Shown: positions 15,179-25,375, counted from the stretch's first letter. The stretch: 44,772 bases of DNA from an uncultured Clostridia bacterium (GCA_947628755.1 CANRBC010000020.1:1-44772); one strand, 5' to 3'. Notes: a model not told the origin generated them from the letters alone. Numbers and translations: made by a program.

Positions 15179-16192
15179 ATGACAATAAGAGAGCGTAATG
15201 AGGAATTTGAGGAAATGATATTAAGTCCCTATGCCTCCAAGAGCAAAAACAGCAGAGGCAGAATAAAGGAAGAAGAGCCCTGCGATATAAGGACCTGCTA
15301 CCAAAGAGACAGGGACAGGATAATTCATTCCAAGTCTTTCAGACGTCTTATGCATAAGACGCAGGCCTTTATTTCTCCAGAGGGAGATCATTACAGGACA
15401 AGACTTACGCATACCCTGGAGGTCTCTCAGATAGCCAGAACAATATCCACAGCTCTTAAGCTCAACGAGGATCTTACAGAGGCAATAGCTCTTGGTCATG
15501 ATTTGGGACACACGCCCTTTGGACATCTTGGCGAGGAGGACCTTAACAGGGTCATACCCGGAGGCTTTGAGCATAATGTACAGAGCATAAGAGTTGTTGA
15601 GAGAGTTGAGAAGGACGGAAAGGGTCTTAATCTTACAAGAGAGGTGCTTGACGGTATACTCAATCACAGAGGCGCAGGCTCTCCCGGTACCCTTGAGGGC
15701 AAGGTGGTTCAGCTTTCCGATAAAATTGCCTATATCAATCACGATATTGACGATGCAATAAGGGCAGGGATAATAACAGATGACGATTTACCCCAGGATT
15801 GTATAGATATGCTTGGTAAAAATTCCAAGGAGAGAATAGATTTCCTCATTAGGGATATTGTGAAAAACAGTATGGATAAAAACGATATTATAATGACCAA
15901 AGAGGTAAGGACCTCTATGTACAATCTTAGGGGATATATGTTCGATAATGTATACAATTCCGGAAAGCTCAGTGTTGAACGCCATGAATACAGCAGATTT
16001 TTAAGTATACTTTACAGCTACTATTCAGATAACTTTGAAGAGCTCCCCCGGGAATTCAAGGATATGTACGCAAGCCGCGAAGGCGCTGAAACAGAAGAAA
16101 GAATAATTGCGGATTACATAGCAGGCATGACAGACCGCTTTGCGGTAAAGACGAGAGATGAGCTGGGAGATAAACTAAAAAAATATATTTAA
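15179..16192 (+). CDS. dgt: dGTPase-like HD triphosphohydrolase
   Basis: This 337-aa deoxynucleoside triphosphate triphosphohydrolase cleaves dNTP to deoxynucleoside plus tripolyphosphate. The HD metal site is His78 in THTLEVSQIARTIS and His107-Asp108 in LGHDLGHTPFGHLGE, with a later Asp in KIAYINHDIDDAIRAG. The N-terminal CYQRDRDRIIHSKSFRRLMHKTQ is typical. The length fits the shorter Firmicute/YpgQ-unrelated dGTPase group rather than the 505-aa E. coli enzyme. AGAGGTGAT precedes the ATG. It lies 73 bp before dnaG, the usual Clostridial arrangement dgt-dnaG-rpoD, and may be co-transcribed. Confidence 0.93.
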   Translation: MTIRERNEEFEEMILSPYASKSKNSRGRIKEEEPCDIRTCYQRDRDRIIHSKSFRRLMHKTQAFISPEGDHYRTRLTHTLEVSQIARTISTALKLNEDLTEAIALGHDLGHTPFGHLGEEDLNRVIPGGFEHNVQSIRVVERVEKDGKGLNLTREVLDGILNHRGAGSPGTLEGKVVQLSDKIAYINHDIDDAIRAGIITDDDLPQDCIDMLGKNSKERIDFLIRDIVKNSMDKNDIIMTKEVRTSMYNLRGYMFDNVYNSGKLSVERHEYSRFLSILYSYYSDNFEELPREFKDMYASREGAETEERIIADYIAGMTDRFAVKTRDELGDKLKKYI

Positions 16193-16265
16193 AAAAGGAT
16201 ATTTGATTTTGATGTCGAATAATAAAATATAGCGGAGGTTTTTATTTCAAGGGAGTGAGTAATTT

Positions 16266-18014
16266 ATGAGCTACTATCCAAGCGAGGTCATAGATGATAT
16301 ACGCTCAGGCAACGATATAGTTGACGTAATAGGCGAATATGTAACGCTTAAGAGAAGCGGCAGCTCTTATGTTGGTCTTTGCCCATTCCATAATGAGAAA
16401 ACTCCGTCCTTCCATGTCAATCGGGAGGGGCAGTTCTATCATTGCTTTGGCTGCGGCGCAGGAGGAAATGTTATAGGCTTTATAATGGAGCATGAAAACC
16501 TGAGCTTTGGCGATGCAATAAAATATCTTGCCGACAGAATAAATTATACATTGCCGGAGGTCGCCTTTACAAAGGACGCGCGGCAAAAAAGAGAGCTTAA
16601 GCAAAAGCTCTACGATATACATAAAATCGCAGCAAGATTCTATTATGACTGTCTTATGTCCGACGAGGGCAAAAATGCCGTGGAATATCTGGATAAAAGA
16701 GAGGTAAGCATAGGCATAAGGCGTAAATTCGGCTTGGGCTACGCTCCTATATCAAGAGGCGCTTTATACAGTAAATTAAAGGAAGCAGGTTTTGACGACG
16801 ATTCCATTGTAAAAAGCGGACTTGCCTATAAGAGAGACGCAAACACATTTTACGATAAGTTTTTTAATAGGCTTATGTTTCCCATAATCGATGTATACGG
16901 CAATATTATAGGCTTTGGCGGCAGAATACTCGGAGACGGTCAACCTAAGTACCTTAATTCGCCGGAAACAGATATATTTAACAAAAGCAAAAATCTCTAT
17001 AATCTGAATCTTGCCAAGCAGGCGCATAAACGTGAGCTTATACTGGTAGAGGGTTATATGGATGCTATTGCCATATATCAGGCAGGCTTTAAAAATGTAG
17101 TCGCATCATTGGGAACGGCATTTAACGAAAATCATTCTAAGGTCATGAAGGCATACGCGGACAGCGTTATACTTCTTTTTGACAGCGATGAAGCCGGTGT
17201 AAAGGCTGTAATGAGGGCAATTCCCGTTCTTAAGGCAGCAGGACTTAAGATAAAGGTACTGCAGGTTACAAATGCCAAAGACCCCGACGAATTTATTAAA
17301 AAATTCGGGGCGGCTGCCTTTGGCGAACTTCTTAACAGCGCCAAGAGTCATATTCTTTTCAGAGCAGAGCAGCTGCAAAAGCAGTATAATTTGGATAATC
17401 TGGAGGAAAAAATAGAATTTTCAAAGGATATAGCGAAGCTCATGTCAGAGGTAGACAGCAGTATAGAGGTCGACGCTTATCTCAGAGAGGTATCAAGACT
17501 TACACAAATAGACATATCTGCCATTCGTTCCGAAATAAATAAGCTAAGCAACGGCGTACAGGACATCAAAGCCGTTGCAAGCCGCAGAAACACCAATAAA
17601 AAAGGTATTGACGGGGCAAGAGAGGATATAATAAACATAGTTATGGCAAACCGCAGATATTACGATATAATAAGTCGGTATCTGCTTCCTGAGGAGCTTC
17701 TCGACCCATTTTACATAAAAATACTGAAAATAATATATAAGCTATATGAGGCGGACAAGACGGTCAATACTCAAAGCGTACTTGACTGTATTGAAACGCC
17801 GGAGGAGCAAAGCAAATTTACCGCAATTTTCGTTAAAAGAATAAAATTCAACGAAAATGAAATTATAAAGGCAATAAACGATATTGTCAGAAGCATAAAA
17901 AACGCTTATTATGACAAGATTATAAGTGATAATTATACAAATCCGAATATTTCACAGCTAATAGAAAGTAAAAGAAAAGCAAACAATTTGTATATATCAT
18001 TATCCGATGGTTAA
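16266..18014 (+). CDS. dnaG: DNA primase
   Basis: This 582-aa primase makes RNA primers for replication. The CHC2 zinc ribbon has Cys39, His42, Cys60 and Cys63 ([14 protein letters not shown]...YHCFGCG). The catalytic core/TOPRIM domain is at about residues 250-340, with [29 protein letters not shown] and [12 protein letters not shown]. The C-terminal helicase-interaction region is weakly conserved, as usual. GGGAGTG precedes the ATG; a second purine-rich site GCGGAGG is 25 bp upstream. It overlaps the longest rpoD frame by 8 bp but not the chosen rpoD start. Confidence 0.97.
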   Translation: MSYYPSEVIDDIRSGNDIVDVIGEYVTLKRSGSSYVGLCPFHNEKTPSFHVNREGQFYHCFGCGAGGNVIGFIMEHENLSFGDAIKYLADRINYTLPEVAFTKDARQKRELKQKLYDIHKIAARFYYDCLMSDEGKNAVEYLDKREVSIGIRRKFGLGYAPISRGALYSKLKEAGFDDDSIVKSGLAYKRDANTFYDKFFNRLMFPIIDVYGNIIGFGGRILGDGQPKYLNSPETDIFNKSKNLYNLNLAKQAHKRELILVEGYMDAIAIYQAGFKNVVASLGTAFNENHSKVMKAYADSVILLFDSDEAGVKAVMRAIPVLKAAGLKIKVLQVTNAKDPDEFIKKFGAAAFGELLNSAKSHILFRAEQLQKQYNLDNLEEKIEFSKDIAKLMSEVDSSIEVDAYLREVSRLTQIDISAIRSEINKLSNGVQDIKAVASRRNTNKKGIDGAREDIINIVMANRRYYDIISRYLLPEELLDPFYIKILKIIYKLYEADKTVNTQSVLDCIETPEEQSKFTAIFVKRIKFNENEIIKAINDIVRSIKNAYYDKIISDNYTNPNISQLIESKRKANNLYISLSDG

Positions 18015-18045
18015 AATATTTACAAGTGAGAAAGGAAGGGTATCA

Positions 18046-19128
18046 ATGAAATCCATAGATGACGTTACTTTTACCAACAAAATGAAGGAACTCATTGCTA
18101 TTGCCAAGAAAAAAAAGAATACTCTTGATTACAGCGTAATTATGGATAGCCTGTCCAATATCGAGCTGGACCCCGATCAGATAGACAAGGTTTACGAATA
18201 TCTTGAAGCTCAGGGTATAGACGTTATAGGAGCAGTACCTCTTGAGGAAGAGGATGACCCTGACGACAGAGAACTGGATCTGTCCGTTTCCGAGAACAAT
18301 ATAAATATTGATGACCATGTTCGTATGTATCTTAAGGAAATAGGAAATGTTCCTCTTCTTTCCGCAGAGGAGGAAATAGAGCTTGCCGAAAGGATAGAGC
18401 AGGGCGATGAGGAGGCAAAAAGACGACTTGCCGAAGCCAATCTTCGTCTTGTTGTCAGCATAGCCAAGAAGTATGTGGGCAGAGGTATGCTTTTCCTCGA
18501 TCTTATACAGGAGGGCAATTTAGGTCTTATAAAGGCCGTTGAGAAATTCGATTACAGAAAGGGCTTTAAATTCAGTACCTATGCGACTTGGTGGATAAGA
18601 CAGGCCATTACAAGAGCCATAGCTGACCAGGCAAGAACAATAAGAATACCTGTCCACATGGTTGAGAATATAAACAAAATAATAAGAGTTTCAAGACAGC
18701 TCTTGCAGGAAAAGGGCAGAGAGCCTACCGACGACGAGCTTGCAAGAGAAATGCAGCTCCCTGTTGAAAAGGTCAGAGAAATAAGGAAAATAGCTCAGGA
18801 GCCTGTATCTCTTGAAACGCCCATAGGCGAGGAGGAGGACAGCCACTTAGGCGATTTTATTCCCGACGAGGATATACCCGCTCCTGCAGATGCCGCTGCA
18901 TTTTCACTTCTTAAGACACAGCTTGACCAGGTGCTCAACACTCTTACCGAAAGGGAAAGAGAGGTGCTTAAGCTGAGATTCGGTCTTAAGGACGGAAAGG
19001 CAAGAACTCTTGAAGAGGTCGGTCTGCAATTTGAAGTAACAAGAGAGCGTATAAGACAGATAGAAGCAAAGGCGCTCAGAAAATTAAGACATCCAAGCAG
19101 AAGCAAAAAGCTCAAGGATTATTTATAA
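18046..19128 (+). CDS. rpoD: Primary sigma factor RpoD (SigA)
   Basis: This 360-aa housekeeping sigma-70 has a short region 1.1-like N-terminus and region 1.2/2.1 ([22 protein letters not shown]). Regions 2.2-2.4 ([40 protein letters not shown]), 3 and 4.2 ([32 protein letters not shown]) follow. It recognises the TTGACA/TATAAT promoters seen throughout this window. I chose the ATG at 18046 with AAGGAAGGG upstream. The in-frame ATG at 18007 overlaps dnaG and adds 13 residues without a good site. It forms the macromolecular-synthesis operon with dnaG. Confidence 0.97.
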   Translation: MKSIDDVTFTNKMKELIAIAKKKKNTLDYSVIMDSLSNIELDPDQIDKVYEYLEAQGIDVIGAVPLEEEDDPDDRELDLSVSENNINIDDHVRMYLKEIGNVPLLSAEEEIELAERIEQGDEEAKRRLAEANLRLVVSIAKKYVGRGMLFLDLIQEGNLGLIKAVEKFDYRKGFKFSTYATWWIRQAITRAIADQARTIRIPVHMVENINKIIRVSRQLLQEKGREPTDDELAREMQLPVEKVREIRKIAQEPVSLETPIGEEEDSHLGDFIPDEDIPAPADAAAFSLLKTQLDQVLNTLTEREREVLKLRFGLKDGKARTLEEVGLQFEVTRERIRQIEAKALRKLRHPSRSKKLKDYL

Positions 19129-19138
19129 AATTCAGTAG

Positions 19139-19167
19139 TAAGGCTGTCTTTGACAGCCTTATATTTT
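19139..19167 (+). terminator. Terminator after rpoD
   Basis: TAAGGCTGTC (19139-19148) pairs with GACAGCCTTA (19152-19161) around a TTT loop and is followed by TATTTTT. trmK begins 12 bp after the T-run, so some read-through is likely. Confidence 0.8.
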
Positions 19168-19178
19168 TAGGTGATAAT

Positions 19179-19862
19179 ATGCTTTCCAAAAGACTACAAA
19201 TGGTTGCGGCTATGGTCGACAAATGCGAAACCCTTGCCGATATAGGAACAGACCACGGCTATATTCCCATATACCTTATTAAAAACAATATTACAAAAAG
19301 GGCTATTGCGGCTGATATAAGCAAAGGCTCGTGCGATAAGGCAAGGCGTAACGTTATGCTGTATAATATGGATAACCGTATTGATGTAAGGTGCGGAAAC
19401 GGTCTTGAGGTAATAGGTGAAAATGAATCTGTTGACTGTATAATTATAGCCGGTACAGGCGGTCTTCTTGCCATAGATATTCTTAAAACCAATAAAAACG
19501 CCGTTCAGAGAGCTTCTCAGCTTATTTTACAGCCTCAGAGGGATATTGACAAGGTAAGAAGATACATACACTCAGAGGGCTTTAAAATAGAAAATGAGGA
19601 TATGATAAAAGAAAAGGGCAAGTATTATACGGTAATAAAGGCGGTAAAGGGAAAAGAAAGCTACAACGAGCTTGAGAACTTTTTTGGCAGAATTCTTATA
19701 GAAAAAAAATCGCCTGCGCTTAAAGAATTTGCTGCCGAGGAATACAAAAAAACAGAGAATGTACTACGTACAATGGAATACAACAATAAAAGGGAGGATA
19801 TAAAATATATTGAGCTGAAAAAACTTTCTGCTCTTTATAAGGAGGTTTTAAGATGTCTGTAA
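19179..19862 (+). CDS. trmK: tRNA (adenine22-N1)-methyltransferase TrmK
   Basis: This 227-aa SAM-dependent enzyme makes m1A22 in tRNA. The N-terminal Rossmann domain shows LADIGTDHGYIPIYLI (SAM motif I), AADISKGSCDKA and the catalytic-region IIAGTGGLLAIDIL. A helical C-terminal domain (about 155-227) is typical. The gene follows rpoD and overlaps the Nif3-like gene by 10 bp, an order conserved in Firmicutes. AGGTGAT precedes the ATG, placed right after the rpoD terminator. Confidence 0.94.
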   Translation: MLSKRLQMVAAMVDKCETLADIGTDHGYIPIYLIKNNITKRAIAADISKGSCDKARRNVMLYNMDNRIDVRCGNGLEVIGENESVDCIIIAGTGGLLAIDILKTNKNAVQRASQLILQPQRDIDKVRRYIHSEGFKIENEDMIKEKGKYYTVIKAVKGKESYNELENFFGRILIEKKSPALKEFAAEEYKKTENVLRTMEYNNKREDIKYIELKKLSALYKEVLRCL

Positions 19863-20644
19863 AAATAAAGGATATAACGGAATATATAGAAATATTAGCC
19901 CCTAAATATCTTGCAGAGAGCTGGGATAACGTGGGACTTATGATAGGTGATGAAAATGCAGAGGTAAACAAAGTGCTTGTGGCTCTGGACTGCAGAGATG
20001 AGGTAATAGACGAGGCAATAGAAACAGGCGCAGAGCTTATAGTTACTCATCATCCTTTAATTTTCAAGGGTATCAAAAATCTGGACTGCAAAACGCCGCT
20101 TTCAAGAAAAATTGTAAAGGCAGTAAAAAACAATATAGCTGTATACTCCGCCCATACCAATCTGGACATAGCCGAGGGCGGTACAAACACAGTTTTGGCA
20201 AATCTTCTTGAATTAGAGGCTACGGAGGGTCTTGTTCCTGCAGGGGATAACGAATATCTGGGCAGAACAGGTTATCTTAAAAGAAAAACGACCTTTGGAG
20301 AGTTCGCCCTTTTTGTAAAGAAAAAACTGAAGGCAGAAAGTCTGACCATAAACGGACCTTTGGATAAGATAGTTGAAAAGGTCGGTCTTTGTACAGGCAA
20401 AGCCTGCGATATTGACTTTCTTACGGCAGCAGCCGAAAAGGGCTGCGACGTATATATAAGCGGAGATATAGGCTATCATGATGCCCAGAATGCAGAGGAT
20501 ATGGGATTGTGCATTATAGACGGCACTCACTATCTTACGGAGGCAATAACAGTACCCGAGCTTTGCAGATATATAGGAGAAAAATTCAAGGATATAGAGG
20601 TAATAGAATCCCATGTAAACGGACAGACATTAATGAAAATATAG
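19853..20644 (+). CDS. Nif3-like dinuclear metal-centre protein
   Basis: This 263-aa protein belongs to the Nif3/YbgI/YqfO family. Metal-ligand motifs are VTHHPLIF (about residue 65), YSAHTNLDIAEGGTN (about 100) and GDIGYHDAQNAEDMGLCIIDGTHYLTE near the C-terminus. It lacks the PII-like insert that lengthens Bacillus YqfO, so it is the short E. coli-type form. Biochemical function is unresolved; GTP cyclohydrolase-like activity has been proposed for relatives. AAGGAGG inside the end of trmK is its ribosome site, giving a 10-bp overlap and coupled translation. Confidence 0.92.
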   Translation: MSVKIKDITEYIEILAPKYLAESWDNVGLMIGDENAEVNKVLVALDCRDEVIDEAIETGAELIVTHHPLIFKGIKNLDCKTPLSRKIVKAVKNNIAVYSAHTNLDIAEGGTNTVLANLLELEATEGLVPAGDNEYLGRTGYLKRKTTFGEFALFVKKKLKAESLTINGPLDKIVEKVGLCTGKACDIDFLTAAAEKGCDVYISGDIGYHDAQNAEDMGLCIIDGTHYLTEAITVPELCRYIGEKFKDIEVIESHVNGQTLMKI

Positions 20645-20656
20645 GGGGAAATATTT

Positions 20657-22312
20657 ATGGAGCATTACAAAGTTCACATTATAAATAACAACACATATAC
20701 CGAGGCGGATTCCCGAACAACCCTTATGGAGTTGAGCAAGGAATTTGCAGGAGATAAAAGCGAGCGTATACTTCTTGCCAAGGTCGATAACGTTGAAAGA
20801 GACCTTAATTATATTATTGAGGGCGACTGTTCGGTGGAATTTCTGGACGTAAGCTCTGAGTTCGGCAACAGGACATATCAGAGAAGCTGCGCCTTTATAA
20901 TGCTGGCAGCTGTGGCAAGGATACTGGGCAACGATAAGGCTGTGTGGGTAGAGCATACCATAAACAATAACTATTTCTGCCATATAGATAAAACCCATAT
21001 AACGGAAAAGCTCCTTAACGATATAAAAAAGGAAATGCAGAATATAGTTCGTCAGAACTACTCCATAGAAAAGCTCAATATTCCCGTAAGCGAGGCTATG
21101 GAAATATTTGATAAATATGGGCTGGAGCATAGGAAAAAGGCGCTTAAGTATGTAAAATCCCTTAATGTGACTGTATATAAGATGAATAACTACTACGATT
21201 ATCTTTACGGAACAATGGTTCCTCAGACAGGCTACATAAGAACCTTTGACCTCCATATACACAGCGACGGCTTCGTGCTGCAGTTTGAGAGCAGAAAAGA
21301 AGAGGGCGTTATAAACGAATATAAGGCATATCCCAAGCTGACCCAGATATTTGCAGAATACACAAACTGGTCCAGAATACTGGAGGTTTCCTCTGCAGGC
21401 GCTCTTAACGATATTATATGCCATGGCAGGCTCAAGGAAATAATACTTATATCCGAAGCGCTACAGGAAAAGAAAATTGCCAATATAGCAGATGAAATAT
21501 TCAGACAGGGTAAAAGGATAGTGCTTATAGCAGGACCGTCTTCTTCGGGAAAAACAACATTTTCAAACAGGCTTGGTATTCAGCTTAAGGTGCTTGGTCT
21601 TTCACCTTGTATAATTTCGTTGGACGATTATTATAAAAACAGAGTTGAAATACCTGTGGGAGAGGATGGTAGACAGGACTTTGAATGTCTGGAATCTCTT
21701 CAGGTAGAACGATTTAATGACGATATTCTCAGACTTTTAAAGGGCGAGGCTGTCGAAACTCCGCTTTATGACTTTATTACAGGCAAAACAAAGTCAAAGG
21801 GCAAGCTGATAAAAATGGATACGAACAGTATTCTTATTATAGAGGGTATACACGGTATAAACGAAAACCTTACTCACAGAATTCCAAAGGATAAAAAATT
21901 CAAGGTCTATATAAGCGCTCTTACTCAGCTTAATATAGACGAGCACAGCAGAATATCCACTACCGATACAAGACTGCTCAGACGAATAGTAAGAGATAAT
22001 AATTTCAGAGGCTTTAGCGCCAAGAACACAATAGATATGTGGAATAAGGTGCTTGACGGGGAAAATAAGAACATTTTTCCTTATCAGGAGCAGGCTGACG
22101 CTATGTTTAATTCAGCTCTTATTTATGAACTGGGTGTGCTTAAGACATACGCAGAACCTCTGCTTTTCAACATAGAGCCTTCGGAAAGCGGATATACAGA
22201 GGCAAAAAGGCTTCTCAATTTCCTCAACAGCTTTCTGAATATTCCTGCGGATAGTATACCGCCCAATTCTCTTATGAGAGAATTTATAGGCGGAAGCTGT
22301 TTTAACGTTTAG
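20657..22312 (+). CDS. TGS/ThrRS-like domain fused to uridine-kinase-like domain
   Basis: This 551-aa protein has a TGS-like N-terminus (about residues 1-65) and a threonyl-tRNA-synthetase second-additional-domain-like segment (about 70-210). A linker and a phosphoribulokinase/uridine kinase domain (about 270-500) follow, with Walker A GPSSSGKT (293-300) and IISLDDYYKNR. Relatives with this architecture are annotated nucleoside or uridine kinase and occur in Firmicutes and Thermotoga. The editing-type HxxxH of the ThrRS domain reads SCAFIML here, so zinc-dependent editing is unlikely. AGGGGGAAA precedes the ATG. Being 12 bp from the Nif3-like gene, it probably shares its transcript. Substrate unproven. 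Confidence 0.9.
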   Translation: MEHYKVHIINNNTYTEADSRTTLMELSKEFAGDKSERILLAKVDNVERDLNYIIEGDCSVEFLDVSSEFGNRTYQRSCAFIMLAAVARILGNDKAVWVEHTINNNYFCHIDKTHITEKLLNDIKKEMQNIVRQNYSIEKLNIPVSEAMEIFDKYGLEHRKKALKYVKSLNVTVYKMNNYYDYLYGTMVPQTGYIRTFDLHIHSDGFVLQFESRKEEGVINEYKAYPKLTQIFAEYTNWSRILEVSSAGALNDIICHGRLKEIILISEALQEKKIANIADEIFRQGKRIVLIAGPSSSGKTTFSNRLGIQLKVLGLSPCIISLDDYYKNRVEIPVGEDGRQDFECLESLQVERFNDDILRLLKGEAVETPLYDFITGKTKSKGKLIKMDTNSILIIEGIHGINENLTHRIPKDKKFKVYISALTQLNIDEHSRISTTDTRLLRRIVRDNNFRGFSAKNTIDMWNKVLDGENKNIFPYQEQADAMFNSALIYELGVLKTYAEPLLFNIEPSESGYTEAKRLLNFLNSFLNIPADSIPPNSLMREFIGGSCFNV

Positions 22313-22327
22313 TTATCGCATTAATTA

Positions 22328-22367
22328 ATGACCCCATTTCCAAATGTTTTGTAGGAAATGGGGTCAT
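22328..22367. terminator. Bidirectional terminator-like hairpin
   Basis: A 14-bp perfect stem (22328-22341 with 22354-22367) lies between the convergent kinase and rqcH genes and abuts the rqcH stop. The T-runs are short on both sides, so efficiency is uncertain. Confidence 0.7.
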
Positions 22368-22368
22368 A

Positions 22369-24123
22369 TTAATCTACTCTTTTTATTTTGTTTACCTCTT
22401 CTTCGGAGGGATTCATATAGGCAGTTCTGTTGGTCTCATATATCACCATGCCCGGTTTAGCGCCGTTTGGCTTTTTCACATTGCGTTTTTCCGTGTAATC
22501 CACAGGTACCATGGTAGAATTCCTTGCCTTGCTGAAATATGCGGAGAGTAGGGCGGCCTCGTTAAGGGTAGTGTCGGGTATTTTTTCTCCCTTGCTTACC
22601 ACTATGACATGAGAACCCGGAATAATCTTGGTATGAAGCCACATATCTCTGGGCTTTGCAAATTTAAGCGTTAGCTCGTCGTTCTGCACATTATTCTTGC
22701 CTACATATATATCGTATCCGTCTGATGAAACGAAGTGCATGGGCGAGGATTTCCTTTTGGCAGTCCTGTTTTTTAAGTTCTTTACCTTCTTAATATAGCC
22801 TTCATCTATTAATTCCTGCCTTATCTCCCGTATATCCTGTTCGTTTATGCAGTTATTTACGGAGGTAAGCACTCCCTCCAGATAAGTCAGCTCCTCTTCA
22901 TTGGAGCTTATCTGTTCCTGAAGCGCCAAATAAGTTCTTTTCGCTTTGTTATACGCCTTAAAATATTTTTGTGCGTTTTCAGATGGTGACAGATCTCCGT
23001 CCAATTCAATATCAACGGTTTCTCCGCTTTCGGAATAGAAATTTACAAGGCTTACAAGAGTCATACCCTTTTTAATTGAATAAATGTTGGCTGTTATCAG
23101 CTCTCCGTAAAGCCGCAGTTTATCTCTGTTTTCAATATCCTTAAGGGTTCTGAGCTGAATTTCCTTTTTCTTTACACATCTTTCTATATTCTGTGTAATG
23201 AGCTTTTTCAAATCCTGTGTTTTCTGATTAATTCTGTATGCAAAATCCCTTGATTTATAAAAATCCTCAACAAGAGCCGACATACTTTCATATTTTTCAA
23301 CAATTCCGAAATGTGGCGTTATTGGGAAAAAATCAACAGCTTTATTTTTTTCGTCCTTAATAAGGCATGGAGAAAAATTTTCGTCTTTAATATCCTTTAC
23401 AAGAGCTTCAAATGACAAATAGAGCCTTTCCGCCTGTGAGGGAGTAAGGCTTTCTATGAAATCGTCTGAATATATATCAGCTCTTGTACATATTTCCGTT
23501 GCCATTATGGGACTTATGCCTGAATAATTTTGATAAATAAAAGCCTGCGCCTTTTTTGCGCCGTTTTCCCCCATAAGGCTCATAAAATTTTGTCTGTCCA
23601 GCATAAGCGTGTTTATTTTGTTCTGGGCAGGAGGCATTTCATACTGTTTACCCGGAAGCACCTCTCTTACGGAGCTTTTATCGTGAGTAATATGCTTAAT
23701 GCAGTCGAGTATCGTTCCGCTATGGTCTGTCAATATAATATTGCTGTGACGTCCCATTATCTCAATGATAAGATTTTTAACGGAATAATCCCCCATTTCA
23801 TCAAGAGCTTCTATATATATATTTACTATCCTGTCAAAGTTCTGCTGCTTTATATCGATTATTTTACCGCCCTGTATATGCTTTCTCATAACCATACAGA
23901 ACAGAGGAGGGTCAAGAGGATTTTCTCTGCTTATCTGTGTAAAATGAAGCTTGGGGTTTGAGGGATTTGCCGTAAGCAAAAGCTTGTAGCCTGTACCTTG
24001 GCTTCTTATACCCAATATAATTTCATCTCTTTCCGGTTGATATATCTTGTCTATTCTTCCGCCTATGGTCTTATTTTTGATTTCGGAAATAAGGGCGGAG
24101 ATGGTTACGCCGTCAAATGCCAT
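22369..24123 (-). CDS. rqcH: Ribosome quality control factor RqcH (NFACT protein)
   Basis: This 584-aa Rqc2/NEMF homologue binds stalled 50S-peptidyl-tRNA complexes and recruits tRNA-Ala to add C-terminal alanine tails that mark nascent chains for degradation. It has the NFACT-N domain with the essential Asp97-Arg98 (QQNFDRIV), HhH and coiled-coil middle regions, and the NFACT-R domain (RDMWLHTKIIPGSHVIV). Older annotations call it fibronectin-binding protein FbpA. I chose the ATG at 24123 with GGAGGTG upstream; the frame extends 23 codons further through the promoter. It is transcribed alone. Confidence 0.94.
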   Translation of the reverse strand: MAFDGVTISALISEIKNKTIGGRIDKIYQPERDEIILGIRSQGTGYKLLLTANPSNPKLHFTQISRENPLDPPLFCMVMRKHIQGGKIIDIKQQNFDRIVNIYIEALDEMGDYSVKNLIIEIMGRHSNIILTDHSGTILDCIKHITHDKSSVREVLPGKQYEMPPAQNKINTLMLDRQNFMSLMGENGAKKAQAFIYQNYSGISPIMATEICTRADIYSDDFIESLTPSQAERLYLSFEALVKDIKDENFSPCLIKDEKNKAVDFFPITPHFGIVEKYESMSALVEDFYKSRDFAYRINQKTQDLKKLITQNIERCVKKKEIQLRTLKDIENRDKLRLYGELITANIYSIKKGMTLVSLVNFYSESGETVDIELDGDLSPSENAQKYFKAYNKAKRTYLALQEQISSNEEELTYLEGVLTSVNNCINEQDIREIRQELIDEGYIKKVKNLKNRTAKRKSSPMHFVSSDGYDIYVGKNNVQNDELTLKFAKPRDMWLHTKIIPGSHVIVVSKGEKIPDTTLNEAALLSAYFSKARNSTMVPVDYTEKRNVKKPNGAKPGMVIYETNRTAYMNPSEEEVNKIKRVD

Positions 24124-24147
24124 ACAAAAGCACCTCCATAGGTATTT

Positions 24148-24176
24148 ATTATAACCTTTATTCGGTATATTTTCAA
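24148..24176 (-). promoter_or_regulatory. Promoter of rqcH
   Basis: On the minus strand, TTGAAA (24171-24176), a 17-bp spacer and TATAAT (24148-24153) follow directly on the T-run of the ilvE terminator. Confidence 0.75.
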
Positions 24177-24206
24177 TAAAAAAATGGGGCATCTCTGAGA
24201 CACCCC
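24176..24206 (-). terminator. Terminator after ilvE
   Basis: Minus-strand GGGGTGTC pairs with GATGCCCC (24186-24206, with wobble pairs) and is followed by TTTTTTTATT. It lies 14 bp past the ilvE stop. Confidence 0.85.
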
Positions 24207-24219
24207 AAAATTATTGCAA

Positions 24220-25287
24220 TTATTCGACCTTTGTTGTCCAGCCCATATCGTCGTGGAGCTTTCCCCACTGTATGCCTGTAAGTGTATCATACAGCTTCTG
24301 AGTGACCTCACCGATTTTGCCGTCGTTGATGATACATACATCATCCTCATAACGAAGCTCGCCTACGGGAGAAATAACGGCAGCTGTACCTGTGCCGAAT
24401 ACCTCCTCGAGCTTGCCTTCCTTAGAAGCCTTTATAATATCGACTATTGCAAGTCTGTCCTCTGAAACCTTATAACCCCACTTTTCAAGAAGCTCTATAC
24501 AAGACATTCTTGTAATGCCGGGAAGAACTGTGCCGACTGTTGGCGCGGTATATATAATTCCGTCGATTTTGAAGAAGCAGTTCATAGAGCCAACCTCTTC
24601 AACATACTTTCTCTCAACGCCGTCAAGCCATAACACCTGCTCGTAGCCTAAGTCGTGACCCTTTACCTGGGCTGCAAGTGATGCAGCATAATTACCGCCG
24701 CATTTTGTAAAGCCTGTTAAACCGGGAGCTGCTCTTACATATTCATCCTCTACGTATATCTTAACGGGATTGATGCCGGTAGAATAGTAAGCGCCTACCG
24801 GTGACGCAATTATATAGAATGTATAGGTAGCAGAGGGACGTACACCTAAGTGAGGCTCTGTGGCTATTACAAAAGGTCTTAAATAAAGAGAAGTACCCTC
24901 TGCAGAAGGTACCCAGTCCTTCTCTACGGATACAAGAGCCTTGCAAGCCTGTACGAAATCCTCAACGGGAAGGGCAGGAATACACATTCTCTTGTTGGTA
25001 TTCTGCATTCTTGCGGCATTCTTTTCGGGTCTGAAAAGCTGAATATCACCGCTTGGCGTTCTGTATGCCTTTAATCCCTCAAAGGACTCCTGAGCATAGT
25101 GCAGCACCATAGCCGCAGGGTCAAGAGAAATAGGACCGTAAGGAACTATCCTGGCGTCATGCCAACCTTTGCCCTCTGTATAATCCATAGCAAACATATT
25201 GTCTGTGTAATAAATACCAAAGCCAAGATTATTCTGATCAGGCTTTTCCTTTGGATTCTTTGTTAAATCGTATTTGATGTCGAGCAT
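24220..25287 (-). CDS. ilvE: Branched-chain amino acid aminotransferase
   Basis: This 355-aa fold-type IV PLP enzyme performs the last step of Val, Leu and Ile synthesis. It belongs to the longer, eukaryote-like BCAT subgroup. The PLP lysine is in GFTKCGGNYAASLAAQ, followed by EQVLWLDGVERKYVEEVGSMN and FGTGTAAVISPVGEL. The sequence VLHYAQESFEGLKAYR near residue 65 is diagnostic. It has its own promoter and terminator; no T-box or other leader is visible in the short upstream gap. Confidence 0.95.
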   Translation of the reverse strand: MLDIKYDLTKNPKEKPDQNNLGFGIYYTDNMFAMDYTEGKGWHDARIVPYGPISLDPAAMVLHYAQESFEGLKAYRTPSGDIQLFRPEKNAARMQNTNKRMCIPALPVEDFVQACKALVSVEKDWVPSAEGTSLYLRPFVIATEPHLGVRPSATYTFYIIASPVGAYYSTGINPVKIYVEDEYVRAAPGLTGFTKCGGNYAASLAAQVKGHDLGYEQVLWLDGVERKYVEEVGSMNCFFKIDGIIYTAPTVGTVLPGITRMSCIELLEKWGYKVSEDRLAIVDIIKASKEGKLEEVFGTGTAAVISPVGELRYEDDVCIINDGKIGEVTQKLYDTLTGIQWGKLHDDMGWTTKVE

Positions 25288-25326
25288 TTTTATCCTTCTT
25301 TCTTACGCTGAAAATTTTATAAGTTA

Positions 25327-25355
25327 AGTATAATTCTTTTTAACTTAAATTTCAA
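25327..25355 (-). promoter_or_regulatory. Promoter of ilvE
   Basis: On the minus strand there is TTGAAA (25350-25355), a 17-bp spacer and TATACT (25327-25332). A TTAAGT-type inverted repeat overlaps the spacer and -10, which could be a regulator site. Confidence 0.7.
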
Positions 25356-25375
25356 TAGCTATTTGTGAATATTTC

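Noticed and set aside
18007..18045. Earlier rpoD start inside the end of dnaG
   Set aside because: It has no ribosome site and adds 13 residues unlike sigma factors. AAGGAAGGG supports the ATG at 18046.
25288..25375. T-box or attenuator before ilvE
   Set aside because: The gap is only 88 bp and contains a promoter close to the start codon. No T-box sequence or terminator is present.
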